Shown: piece after piece, positions 47,339-60,095 of the stretch
Position numbering within the stretch: position 1 is the first letter of the stretch
Layout: each line of letters opens with the position of its first letter
Assembly: GCA_026874595.1 (NCBI GenBank)
Contig: CM049317.1
Location: forward strand, 20,966,882-21,030,881
Direction: 5' to 3'
Source: Sipunculus nudus
Lineage: Eukaryota > Annelida > Sipuncula > Golfingiida > Sipunculidae
Length of the DNA stretch: 64,000 nucleotides
The notes under the pieces: generated by a model
Databases searched by the model: none
Told to the model about the DNA's origin: nothing
Seen by the model: only the letters and a program-made list of their open reading frames with translations
Position numbers and translations under genes: made by a program

Positions 47339-48820
47339 TTAACTTACATTTTCTGACCTGTCCTTTTGTTTATTATTTACATCTATAGCATCTCGGGCAG
47401 ATCCCGGCGTTCCCTCTTCAGCATTTCTTTTCTTCTCTGTGTCGTCACCTGTGGACTCCGAAAGGTCCTCACTCAAATTTTCTTTTGCTTCTTCCTTCCT
47501 CGTTAAATTCACTCTTGCGTGTGATTCCGTTGTCTCTTGGTCTGGTTCTTTTGACCTTGTACCCTCTACTGAAGGCTCAGGGTCTACCGTTTGACCAGTT
47601 TCCTTTAACTTTGCAGAACGACTCATAATGTCTTCTTTGGCTTCCTGATTTGCCTCTGGAGGTGTATCATTTGGTATCTTTACGTTGCTTTCATTCACTT
47701 CAGTTGTTTCCGTCTCTTTTGTTGCATCTAATTCTTTTAATGAAGTTGCCTGGAGAGGAATATTGGCTCTCGTGGTAAATTCCTCTGTGGTGTTCTTAAT
47801 ATGAGTGGTGTCACCAGCAGCCTGGTGTTTGTTTTCTAGGTCATTTTCGGTAGCAGGCGTCACCTCCTTCATCGTTCTATTCTCTCTTGCGTGTGATTCC
47901 GTTGTCTCTTGGTCTGCATCTTTTGACCTTGGTATTTGATCCGTATCGTCTACTGAAGGCTCATGGTCTGCCGTTTGGCCGGTTTCCTTTAACTCTGCAG
48001 AACGACTCAGAATGTCTTCTTTGCCTTCCTGATTTGCCTCTGGAAGTGCATCATTTGGTATCTTTACGTTGCCTCCATTCGCTTCAGTTGCTTCCGTCTC
48101 TTTAGTTGCACCTAATTCTTTTGATGCTGGTGGCTGGTCAGGAATATTGGCTCTCTGGATAAAGTCCACTGTGGTGTTCTTAATATGGATGGTGTCATCA
48201 GCAGCCGAATGTTTGTTTTCCAGGTCATTTTCCGTAGCAGGCGTCACGTCCTTCATTGTTCCATTCTCACTTGCATGTGATTCCATTGTCTCTTTGTCTG
48301 GTTCTTTTGAAGTGGGTATTTGATCCGTAACGTCTACTGAAGGCTCACGGTCTGCCGTTTGGCCGGTTTCCTTTAACTCTGCAGAACGACTCAGAATGTC
48401 TTCTTTGGCTTCCTGATTTGTCTCTGGAGTTGTATCATTTGGAATCTTTACGTTGCTTCCATTCACTTCAGTTGTTTCCGTCTCTTTTGTTGCACCTAAT
48501 TCTTTTGATAATTTTGCCTGGATCGGGCTATCGGCTTTCTGGAAAAGACCGTGTGTGGTGTTCTCAGCATGGCTGGTGCCAACAATAGGCAAAAGTTTGT
48601 TTTCCAGGTTAATTTCCGTAGCAGACGTCACGTTACATTTTGTGAAATCTGTGTCGTTTCCATTGAGCGATATATGTTCTTCTCCATTTCTTTTGGTTTT
48701 TGAAGCAACCTTTTCTTTCGTTTGGTCATTTGTCATCGCCTGGGAGTTTGCAGTTGGTCCTGAACCCTCCTTGATAGGTGTTCGTTCTGGCGTAGTCCCC
48801 GAGTCTACAGTGTCTTTATT
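47339..48820 (-). CDS. Gene C exon 12: tail with three 128-residue repeats
   Basis: Reads from the acceptor TTCTCAG to TAA at 47339-47341, 493 codons. Repeats start with TSATEINLENK (48628), TPATENDLENKH (48244) and TPATENDLENKH (47860), exactly 384 nt apart. Shared landmarks in each are KETE, KIPND, EDI(L/M)SRSA, LKETGQT and ETxESHA. The third copy lacks about four residues (VEGTRSK against VDDTDQIPRSK). The composition (Glu, Thr, Lys, Asp, Asn) suggests disorder. The stop falls inside GTAAGT, so a spliced form extending further is possible. Confidence 0.8.
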   Translation of the reverse strand, partial: NKDTVDSGTTPERTPIKEGSGPTANSQAMTNDQTKEKVASKTKRNGEEHISLNGNDTDFTKCNVTSATEINLENKLLPIVGTSHAENTTHGLFQKADSPIQAKLSKELGATKETETTEVNGSNVKIPNDTTPETNQEAKEDILSRSAELKETGQTADREPSVDVTDQIPTSKEPDKETMESHASENGTMKDVTPATENDLENKHSAADDTIHIKNTTVDFIQRANIPDQPPASKELGATKETEATEANGGNVKIPNDALPEANQEGKEDILSRSAELKETGQTADHEPSVDDTDQIPRSKDADQETTESHARENRTMKEVTPATENDLENKHQAAGDTTHIKNTTEEFTTRANIPLQATSLKELDATKETETTEVNESNVKIPNDTPPEANQEAKEDIMSRSAKLKETGQTVDPEPSVEGTRSKEPDQETTESHARVNLTRKEEAKENLSEDLSESTGDDTEKKRNAEEGTPGSARDAIDVNNKQKDRSENVS

Positions 48821-51800
48821 CTGAGAAAAAAGTTAAATTTCAAATGTCATAGCCGACCTCGATTTGAAATTAGGAGACCTGTATGGTAAACTCTTTAATC
48901 TGATGTGTATGTGAGACTCGAAGTGTAAAAAATTATTTCGGGGTGTCATATAAAAATGATTTGTGATATTTACCAAAGCTGTACTGTCATGATGTTCTTT
49001 ATTCGATACACTCCAGGTAAAGCTGCCACGTCTCTGTAAAAAAAGCAAATACCAGATCCACAGAATAGTAAGTACGCAGAAAAACACCAAGAAATAACGT
49101 TAAGTCAAATAGAAAAACATGGTGTATGCAGAAGAAAAACTACAAGAAAATACTGCTATGCCTCGACAAACATGAATGTAAAACAGAAAATCCTCCATGA
49201 AATAATTCTCTATGTAAAAGATTAAATTTTAGAAGCTGACATACGAATAAAAAAAAGTACCCAGAAAATACCATGAAACTCAAAATATATCAAATCAAAT
49301 TTACCTCGAACATTTCAATCAACTAATTAGGATGTCAGCGTCTTATTATGTAAATATTGATTTGTTCATTGACTTTACTCACCGAGCCAGCTCTGGATTG
49401 GCTGAATCCTACACTTTGTTTAAGAAGATGTTTCTGTGCTTCATTAAGCTTTTAAAAGAGTCATAATATAATATGAAGCAAACATGTGATATGAATTAAA
49501 TTTTGATCAGTAATTTACGACTACACTTTCTTCCAAATATATGACATAAAAATTGGTAAGAAATACGTGTATATTAGTTTACAATAATTATTTTATACGC
49601 TCTTCACGCAGCGGTTATAAGCTGGAGTCGCATCGTTCTGGATAACACCACCAGGGTGAACACAGCAAAAAAAAAAAGTAATCAGAACTATGAGAGCGTA
49701 TTATCGCAATGTGCATCGTTTCAAATTTTAAAATCAGTCACTCTTATTGATCAGATTCTTGTCCTTGTAAGAGAAACGGTGTAACAAATCAACGAATTGT
49801 TGGGCGAATGTGTAACCGCTGCATGAGGAGAGTAATTATTTTAAGGAACATTTCATTTTTAATTCTCCACCAGAGAAGTGGCGACGGGCAAAGATAGAAT
49901 GAAGAGCAACATGGAGACCACTGATATATAATAAAGTCATAGAATTACTAAATGAAGATGTACCTTGTTACATTGCACAATCTCTGTATATTCTGCGTGC
50001 ATGCGAGCATCTCCACCTTTCTTCCACGAGAACTTGATATAGACTCGAAATGGTCGCACGTTTTTCTTTTTTGTTCCTTCAATTATGAATTGTGCAACAG
50101 GATGTCCAACATACGCCCCTCCGTGAGACAACAGCTGATCCAGTCCAACTTCCTTGAATAAGGAAACAATATAATTCAGTGAATGACATGATCCTGTAAT
50201 AGTCTATGTCGTCTTTGAAACAAGTATTATATGATTTCATATATTTTAAGTGGAATCATACCTTGATCTTAGATCCTTTAATTTGCATTTCATTATGTCG
50301 TCTCTGAAACAAGTATTATATGATATCATATATTTTAAGTGGAATCATACCTTGATCTTAGCTCCTTTAATTTGCATTTCACTGTCGTCCAACGTTAGTT
50401 CGGTCACAAGGGTGCACTTGTTCTGGTCATCAGGGTCTTCTGGCATATTGACATGGAGATCTTTCCTTAACATCACCCCAGGCCTATCCTTCATGGCCCC
50501 CTTCATGAACAAACACATGGTCGTTATACAACGTTAATTGTGCATATATTATAATATCTTTATTTTGAAGCCCTTCAACACTCTTATGGACTGGTTCGTA
50601 AATTCGTATTTCCCCAATAAGTCAGGGGAGTGTTAGAAAAATTATCCTTACCTGCAGGTAACAAATTAGATTTTACCAAATATTTACTATTTTCATTACC
50701 GTGCTTGGTGGTAATTCGAACGGGGTATCATCAATTCGGAAACACAAAGATTACATTCTACACAAAAAAGAATCCAATCTGTTCATAATTCAAAAGTGTC
50801 TGTAGGAAGTGTGAGTTCAAGAATTACCTCCATATGTGTTAATGAAACATAACAGCCTTGTCGCTGAAATGCAACTATTTCAAGTGTAATTTCCTCATGT
50901 ACTGAACGTCCAGATGCAAGTTTATCTTGTCGGGCAATCAATCCACATGTAAACCCATGGCAATGTGATTTCTCGCCACTTTGATTGTTCAGCATCAGCG
51001 GTGTCAGAAGTCCATCAACCCCATTGTCCCCAGCGCCATCTGGTGACGCCTGGTTCCAATGTGTGGCCAAAGAAAGATAAGGGTTGGTCATCTTCCGATT
51101 TCTCTGTGTCAAATCAAATTATATTTTTTTTTAAATCGGTGAAATAAGCTAATTCAACGTTCATGACATACAGAAGCTACTGAAAAAAAATCAAATTGTC
51201 TGGGTTTAGGATAGAGCAATATAAAGAATACTTTGGTAACATCCTACAGATAAATAATTTAAACTAAAGCAATAAGCTGCCGAATTGTGTTGTGTATTCC
51301 TGTTTAAAGTTACATCCTAACACGACTTATGGTGATACATTGTATTTTTCGAATGGGATACACTCTTTTCCTGTCTCAATTATATAGGTGGAGCCACTTT
51401 TTACAGTGATTTAAAAAGTATCGGAATTAATTAAGCCAAAGAGTCAGTCATTATTATATTTTAATCACATAGTCTTAGTTCCATATCACGATGAAATAAG
51501 GAAAATTTAAACAGAGTTGAGGACTTTGAGGACAACCATCAAATAAGACATAAAGATGAATATAATAGCGCCGTTCTGGTATCCTTAATCGTTTGGTTTC
51601 AGGGTTCTTAACATAAGTCTCAACGTGGACATACAACTGCACTTATGATAAATTAATCTTACCTGACTGAATCTCATAAATAAACAGATGCCAACCAGTG
51701 TTAAGACTGCCACGCAGGTAATAACAACAATGATAATAGCAGATGAGTTCGTAGTAGCAGTAGGGGATGGTACCGTGTCGGCTGCAATGTGTTCAGTTTA

Positions 51801-54800
51801 CTTATATTAGTCACGTGAAAGCTTATTCCCCGTCGTCAGTGGGATATATCGCATCTGCAGATGTTTAAATATGTTACACACTATGTCTCAATAAATGTTA
51901 TATAAGTCTGGAACTTCCATATTCGCGGTTCACAGTATTGCCTGAAAGTCCGAAAACTTTATTAGTAATCCAATCTTCTGCCAGACGGCAGTACCTGTGC
52001 CACGCAGGATTTGTTGTTGCCAAAAAGCGACAAAAAGGCATGCCGACGGGTCATGCAGTTTATCCTTAATGACACCGTGCGGGCGTTTGGTCTACTTCTA
52101 ACGTTTACCGAAGCACAGACCTTTTATCTGCCCCCATCCCTGTTCAGTGTTATATCACAGTATAATAAGGAAGAGTGGAATATACATGATACGCACGTGC
52201 AGGTTTTGTTACTGTTTCGTTGGCATATCTCTTCTGTGATGTAACAGCCTGTACCCTAACTGCAAAAATACCAGAATGATCTTTTACAAAAATAAAATGC
52301 AATAAGAACAAGAAAAACTCCCGTATAATTGGATGGTTCAACAAACTCAGGAAAGGCTTTTTAGAGGTGAAACTATCATTTTTCTATTGTTTTCTCATAT
52401 TTATTGAGCTTTTAAAATATTTTCCATCAAAAGAGAGCAAATGGTTAAGATTTACTTTTCAGAAATTGTTTTCAGTTATTTACAGAATACTCTTAAGGAA
52501 ACATGGACACATAGAATCATGCATCTGATAACCGGATCAGGTTATCGACCTAAATCAGTAGCGTAAAAGCACAAGAGATGAAGATATTCTGCGAAGTCTA
52601 TTTCCGTAAAATTATTTTCTTTAACTGCTATAAGACATATATAATAAATTCGACAAGTTATATTTCTTGCAGATATTGCTGCTACGCTGTTTATTGTAAT
52701 AAATGTAATAAATATTGTTTTTAGTTACCACAACTGCGATGAAAAGGCCTACTTTGAATATAATGATACCGAAATACGTATGGAAATACGAAAGGAAATT
52801 AGCCAACACCAATAATAAAAAATTACACTTTAACATATGTAAATGCAAAATTTATACTTCAAAACTAAAACTTCACCGTTTTTACGAAAACATAATGCTG
52901 GCTTCTTGAGACTGCAGTCAGCCGTTCTCCAGGATGCACCTGAAGCGCCCTCTGTTGTGATAATGGAACAGTTGCCGGTGTGGCGTGGTTGTCCTGGGGC
53001 CCAACGCGGTAACACCGATGCTGTGAAGGTTATCATTTAAGATAAATTAAACCAAATTTAAAATAACATTTTTTATCCTTTAAAAAAACACACTTGCATT
53101 AGATGCCAAGTGTACGCCTTCCGCGTGCGTGCACGTAGCTTTATATAATATTTTCCCTACTTACTGATTTAATTGTTAAGATTTTTTAACGCAGTTTCTG
53201 AGTCTTACACTAATGTTTGTAAAAGAATATATTTGCTCTTTTTTTATAATACATCTTGCTCCAGATCCCTGTAATTTCATAATGGACACATGGTAGATGA
53301 AACTGTGGTCCAGGTCGGAGTAGCCTGTAATATTGAGTTTTCCTGGAAGGTATCACAATATAGATTATTTTAATTGGTCGCTAACCCATGGTGCCGGTTG
53401 AGCCACCTGTATTCTGTGAAAACTCTGCATGCTCTGTTTTTTGGGCTTTTTCTTTATCATTTAGGATGTATATATTTATACTGTATAGTGATCCCGTGTC
53501 ATGGGAGAGAGCCACCGACTCATAAAATTTTATATAAAGGCATTATGGCAAAAATGCTGAGTATTGAAAGGAGAAGTCTAGTCCTCAAAGCAAAGTACCC
53601 CTTGCTCATGCAATCTGCCTAACCTCCGGATGGACGTAGTGGTTGAGACTGTCTACGTACTGAAGTAACAGCAGAAAACTGTGGTGAAAGTAATAATAAA
53701 TTGCCACATTCTGGACCACCTTTTTATTATGCTGCGCAGTAGAAACAGGACAAACCAGTAAAGCCAGTACCTCACCGGTCTGTGACTTTGGTGACTTATT
53801 GGGAACCGCCTTGCTTTAGTGTTGCTGCATTTTTTAACCTTTTCAAAATTCGTGTGACAAATTTTCTCTCAAAATAGTTAGTCACCATGGGTGTCTCTAA
53901 TCCGTCTCGCACCCTACTCGATCTAGTATCCGTGAGTAAGAAAGTATAAGAAATGTAACATAACCTTGTGAGGGGTTGGCGATCCCAATCATGCGCCTGA
54001 TTGGCATTAGTATACTACTTTGGATTGGAACATTGTGGAACAATGGCTGTGACCTTTCAATATCAAAAGGCAAATAGTTTCTAGCAATTGTCTGGAACCT
54101 CTGAGGTGCTGAAATCCGAGGTTTCGTCCCCGTGCCTTGAAGATTATAGGTTACAGTGCCCTAAATTTAGGCATTCAAAGATATATTAAGGATAAGATTT
54201 ATGAAGCTTCTAGGTCCAACTTTTACGATTTGTTCGTGTTAACCGACGGGCGGACAGCGGACAAAGGGTGATAGCTTGAGCTCATTTGACTCTAAGTCAG
54301 CTGAGATAAACACTTGTACTAACCTGGGAGTAGTTCTCCTTCCTGCAACCAGTCGTCTTTCCTGAGTCCTACCCAGAGCTGAGTACAGTGTTTCATGTTC
54401 TGGTGATGCCATCGTCTGCTGACTAGCTCCCTGTCTTCGTCTGACGTTATCACCGCAAGGTCCATTCCCAACTTCCGGCACTTGTGACGGGCTTCGTACC
54501 AGCTAGATGCGTAACACCCGTATACGTACACACGTCCTTGCACCATCAGACAGTCATTAGGATTCACCGGGTATGATGCACAGGAGATGTTACCTGCGAA
54601 AATTATGAGGTTCATGAAAATTAACAGACATAATTACTCAATAACACATAATTCTTTCATGCTGACAATCAAAATTTACCGAAGGAATTAACATAAATGT
54701 ATATTTATGTATATATCCGAGAGCACTTATGTTTACGTACATAATGGCTTTTCATGGAACCTACTTAAACAGTCATTATCTTTGTTAAGGCTTTTACTTG

Positions 54801-57800
54801 ATTAATCAGAATATTATGATGAATATATGATTTGATTCTGTTTGATCATGGTATCTGGTATGAACCTCGCCGTTATAGGTGAGATCGCATTTTACCACTT
54901 TAACTTGACACATGACTCGACCCTCATTCTCTGTCGATGGAAAAGACTCGAGAACTCGGTGCTATTGCCAGCAACTAACGTCGCTTATTTGACGGAAAAC
55001 GTTCTTCTGACACTCTCGCTGATACCTGATGATAGCTCTAACGGATGCTTGTTAAAATTTCTTTGTTTATATACTTTAATTATATAATTCAGGACTGAAA
55101 CTGTGAGTCGTACGTGTATACATTTTATCAGAGTGTTCCTCTTGGCATAACTGTTTGAAGGATTGATGCCTATGACTGACCTTGACATATGTAACCGTAA
55201 CGATCTATGGTACAGTTGTCAACCTCCATGACCCTGTCTCTCATGTGGTAGTTACCGCAGATCATGAAGGGTTTCCAATTCTGACGGGAGAACTCATTCC
55301 CTGGTAAAAGAACAACGAACGTCATGAACAATGAAGCTATAGTACGATTAACCCTTTACTAGGGACCCAATGGTCTCGACGCTCGACTTAATGTGTTCAT
55401 AAGGATTATGTTATGAGTTTTTTTTTTTTAAATGTGGGACCTGTGACCTTGACCCTCAAACTTGTGCCTTAAAAATCAATAGGGTTCTTCTCCCAATGGT
55501 TGATGAGCACAATGTGAAAGGTGAAAGCTTTTGAATGAAAAGTTTGGCATTTCCTGCAAATAAAAAAAAGATCTTTACTTTAGATGTCGACCCTCTGATC
55601 TTGACCTCTGACATTGTGAACTCAAAGACTACATGTTTCTTTCCTATAAACAGATGTGCTCCTGGAAGATGGAAGGTGTGACTCTAAAAGTTTGGCTGGT
55701 ACTGTCAAACATATAGGGTTCACAAATATCCTAAATTTCTAATGATATGACCTTGACGTTCCATAAGTGAAACAATAGGTGTTCCATATTTGATGAAAAA
55801 TTTGCAAGAATTTAAAAGTTATGAGGTTCATAGTTATCCTTGATTATGGCCATTTAGACAACTTAAGATATAGGTCAAGGTCATCAGTTTTCGAACTCAT
55901 GGGAGAGCTTGGTGGAAACATCCGGTGTGTCAAATTTGAGGGGAAATCATCAGTACTTAAAAAGTAAAATAGATCACAATAACCCTAGAATTCCGGCAGA
56001 TGATTGGACCGAAAACAATATCGGGGAGGGGGGAGAGGAAATAAAAAACACACCAGGTTTAGGACACTAGATGAAATCACAGCCGAGTAACGGATACCAT
56101 TAAGATAAAGGGGAAAATGCATAAAAAATGGAAATATACGGGTTTCGCAACCAGTCTCCAGAAACTAATGGAACCAGTCACGATCAATAAACACAAAATA
56201 TTTCATAACTCTAGATGAAAGCGCAACTGAGAAACAATATACCACTGGTGTAATTTGGCAGTGTAAAAACAATTTTTAAATAGAAACAATACAGGTGGTG
56301 CCACAATCCTTCAGGAACTGATAAAACTTATTATGATCAATAGATATATAAGGTTATATATAAGGTATAAATTATATAAGGTTCCAGGACACTACATTAA
56401 ACCAACGTTGAGGTACTGACACAGCAGCTATCATTTGATGGTGTCAAAAACAAACAAAAAAACGAAAAAAAATGCATTATTTGAAAAAAAAGAATAAGAT
56501 GGCGCCACCAGGTTTTGAAAAGTGGCAAAACTAGTCATGATCACCATTCTAGGCAAGATTCATGGCAATCCATGCGTTATTTATCATGATATTTGTTTAT
56601 TATTCTTGGGAGTACACACAAGCCCCATCATTCGGAGGATATAGGTCACAGTGACCTAATTTTAGGTTTCCAGGGGATTTTTGATTGACCTCCCATGATG
56701 TTCAGTTAGAAATTTATAGGCCACGCAGTTATGATGTGTGCCTTGCTAACAGACAGACGGATGGACGACTGACTAAGCGCCATTCCTATATCTCAGTTGA
56801 CTTTCAGACAGCTGAGCTCCTGGTAATATGACGTCGTTTCTTACGCTTTTACAGTGTTTTTTTCCAGACTTGTTATATTGATGATCTCTCATATTATTGG
56901 TAGGCTTCAGAGTACCCTCATTATAGACGCCAGCTTCCAGCTACAGGTTTATGGTCGTGAGGTTTTCTATCCGTCTGTCTGTCAAGCGCCCTAATTCTGT
57001 TGTAACCATGGTTTCGTATTTTTGGATAAAAATTGTAAAATGTAAAATGTCGAGCCTGATTTTTCAATTTCGGTCGCTACACAGGTCTATTTATCTGCAT
57101 AGCATAGCATTTGATGCGTATACATGGCAACGTGAGGGCCATGTATACGCATCTTATAAAACAGCCAAGAAAATGTATCGTTCAGCCTGTTACCATGCTG
57201 TGAATAGGCATATGAACAAATTATCGCTGAAGTTAAATAATCTATATACGAGTAGAAATATGAAAAAGTTTGGAATCTGATCAGACGGACAAAACCGGAA
57301 CGTGCCTCGTACGATAATATTGATAATTCTAAATTGGCGGATAATTATTCCGAAACGTTCTCTGATTCTGATGTCCATAATCCTGTATTCTCGATTGTTG
57401 ACATTGACGTTAAAGCAAAATACCGCTATCTTACATCTTTTATTATAATGATAAAGATATATTTGAATCTTTGATTATTGGTTACATAAAAAGATTCAAT
57501 CTGGATGTTCGCCAGGATAGGATGATATTGTATCTAGATATTTTAAGCATTCTATATTTAATCTAGAATCATTAATTATCTTAGTATATTGTTTACTCTG
57601 TGTTTTAGATATGGCGTTGTGTCAGGCTGTTATAGGGTTATATGTATCTTTACTTATAAAACCTACACTAGATCCTTCAGTACCAAGAAACCTATCGACC
57701 TATCACGATAACATGTACGATGTCTAAACACATGAAATTTTGTATACTGGATGTGTCTGATTTCCACGAATTTAGTGATATGCAATCCGGATTTGCTGCA

Positions 57801-59110
57801 GGAAGAGGTACTAATATTGCCTGGTCTAGCTTATGATATCATAACTTTTTGTTCCAAGCGTGGTTGTCCTGTCTATACATGTTTATTAAACACTGAGGAT
57901 GCGTTTTTTTCTGTACCACATGCTGTTCTGTTTAAATAAGCTGTAAATGTTGTACCTGCTTGGTACTGATTGTGAACTAGTATAAGTCAGTTATAGTTCA
58001 AATTAAATGGGGTTCACAGTTGAGTAAGGCAACATTAACCTCCCCATATCTTTTTAAATTATTTAATCAAGATTTGATCCACGAATTGTCGAATAGTACA
58101 GGTGCCATAAAAATTTATAATGTATCTTATAACGTGATTTGTTATGCTGAGAATCTCACGTTAGCAAGTTTGACTGCCTCTGGGTTACAAAAGTTGACTG
58201 GTGTAGCTGATACGTATATTACACAGCATGGCCTTAGGTTGAATCCACTTAAAACCGCATGTGTCGTGTTTTGGCAGTGCACACCAGAACCTCACCGTAA
58301 ATGGCTACTTGATGGTATTAAGCTTAATGAATGTAACAGTGTGAAATAACTTGGTGTTACTTTGTCAAATTCTAATCTTACGGAGCATATTAAGGGCTGC
58401 ATAAATGCATACAGGAGGGCATTTTATTCTCTACAAGGACCTGGTTTGTCAAACATTGTAACTGATGTTGATTCTTTATCTTATGTGTGGAAAACAGCTA
58501 TTAGGCCTGTGTTGATATATGGCGCCAGTGCCATATTTGTCAGTTAACAATGTCTAGAATCAAATGGAAAAGTTACAGTCACAATTCCTAATGGCTGGTA
58601 TTGGTTTACACAAATATTGCAAAAAACTCTCCCGTTCTGAAAGCTTTGAATGTAAATAGGATACAAACAACAGTTGAGTTGAAAGGTCTAGATTTAAACT
58701 TGTGCTATCTGTATTAATAATTCCCGAGGAAGGTCTATTTATACATATTCACTGAATATGCCTGTTTGCGGCATGCTGACTGGCCATACCGATCTCAATG
58801 CAAGACCAACAATAGCGTGTTCGAAATATGCTGTTTTCTCAAATATATTTTAGATAAAGAGTACTCGCAAAGGACAAAAAAAGGAATCAAAACATGATGT
58901 CAATGATGGAATATGTGACACTGTTCGGCAGTTATTGGTCAGTCACGAAACTTATGATAAATATGTATTGGATATGCTACTGACACCATTTTAATATATT
59001 GATTTTATGTAAAATATTGTTTTATCTGTGGTGTTTTGTTGTTCTTATTATTTATGTTTTATCCTGTTCATATAAATGTACTCTTTTCGTGAAGGCTTAA
59101 TTAACTATTG

Positions 59111-59155
<45 letters not shown>

Positions 59156-60054
59156 TGACCAGTTTTCTTGGACAAAGTTGTAATTTTTTTGTTAAATCTT
59201 GTTATGTTTGACGTCAGAGGAGACTCAATGACATTTGGCAAAACGGTTACAACGCAGTCTATGTTTACAGGCCTACTAAACAAGTCTAGTTTTCTGGTCT
59301 TGGTTGGACAACATTTGTTTTCAGTGAAGAAAACTGCAAATCTCGTGAAAACTTTGCACCATTTGATAATAAGCGAGTTTACAGGAAAATGTTTATAACT
59401 CTGTCACTTTTCATGCTAGAGGGGTCTTTTTGCAATATCTAATTTGATCGCTCAAGCTAGTTTCGTCAATTTTCGTCCACTTTATCAAGAAATGACGATA
59501 CTATGGTATCATTTACAGCTATCTGCTGGACAGGACTGGCGACGATTACGGCCTGTTGGAAATGTTTAGCTGTACGTCCGCTAGCAAACGCAGATATGAT
59601 ACAATGACATTGCTAGTAATGTTAATACAAAAATGAACAGAAATTGATTAAGCAAAATATTTGAAATACTGTCGCTCATCTAAACAATTTTTTAACAATA
59701 CTGACATCAAATTTTATTCCTTTGTTGAAAATTAGTTTTATGATGTGCGTATACAGCGTTAAGGTACCTTACCAATTTTTTCTTCATCGAGCCACATCCA
59801 GGTTTGGTATCTCTCCCTCCTCAGACCTAACCAGGCCTCATATACTCGGGATGACGTCATACTCTGCTGCAAAGTCGCCAGATCAGATTCGTCCCGGATT
59901 ACCGGAACACTGGAGCCTGGACCCAACTCAAGGCATTTCGATTCCGCCTCTGTCCACGTGGCTGAATCCGTAAGTATGTGTACCTCAACTCTGTTATCTA
60001 AAATTCAGGAGGTGAGAAATGTGTATAGGCCTATGTTCGTTTTCAACCAATACC

Positions 60055-60095
<41 letters not shown>

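Noticed and set aside
57078-59158. Active LINE
   Set aside because: The RT catalytic box is YAEN, several stops and frameshifts break the frame, and the 5' end is missing.
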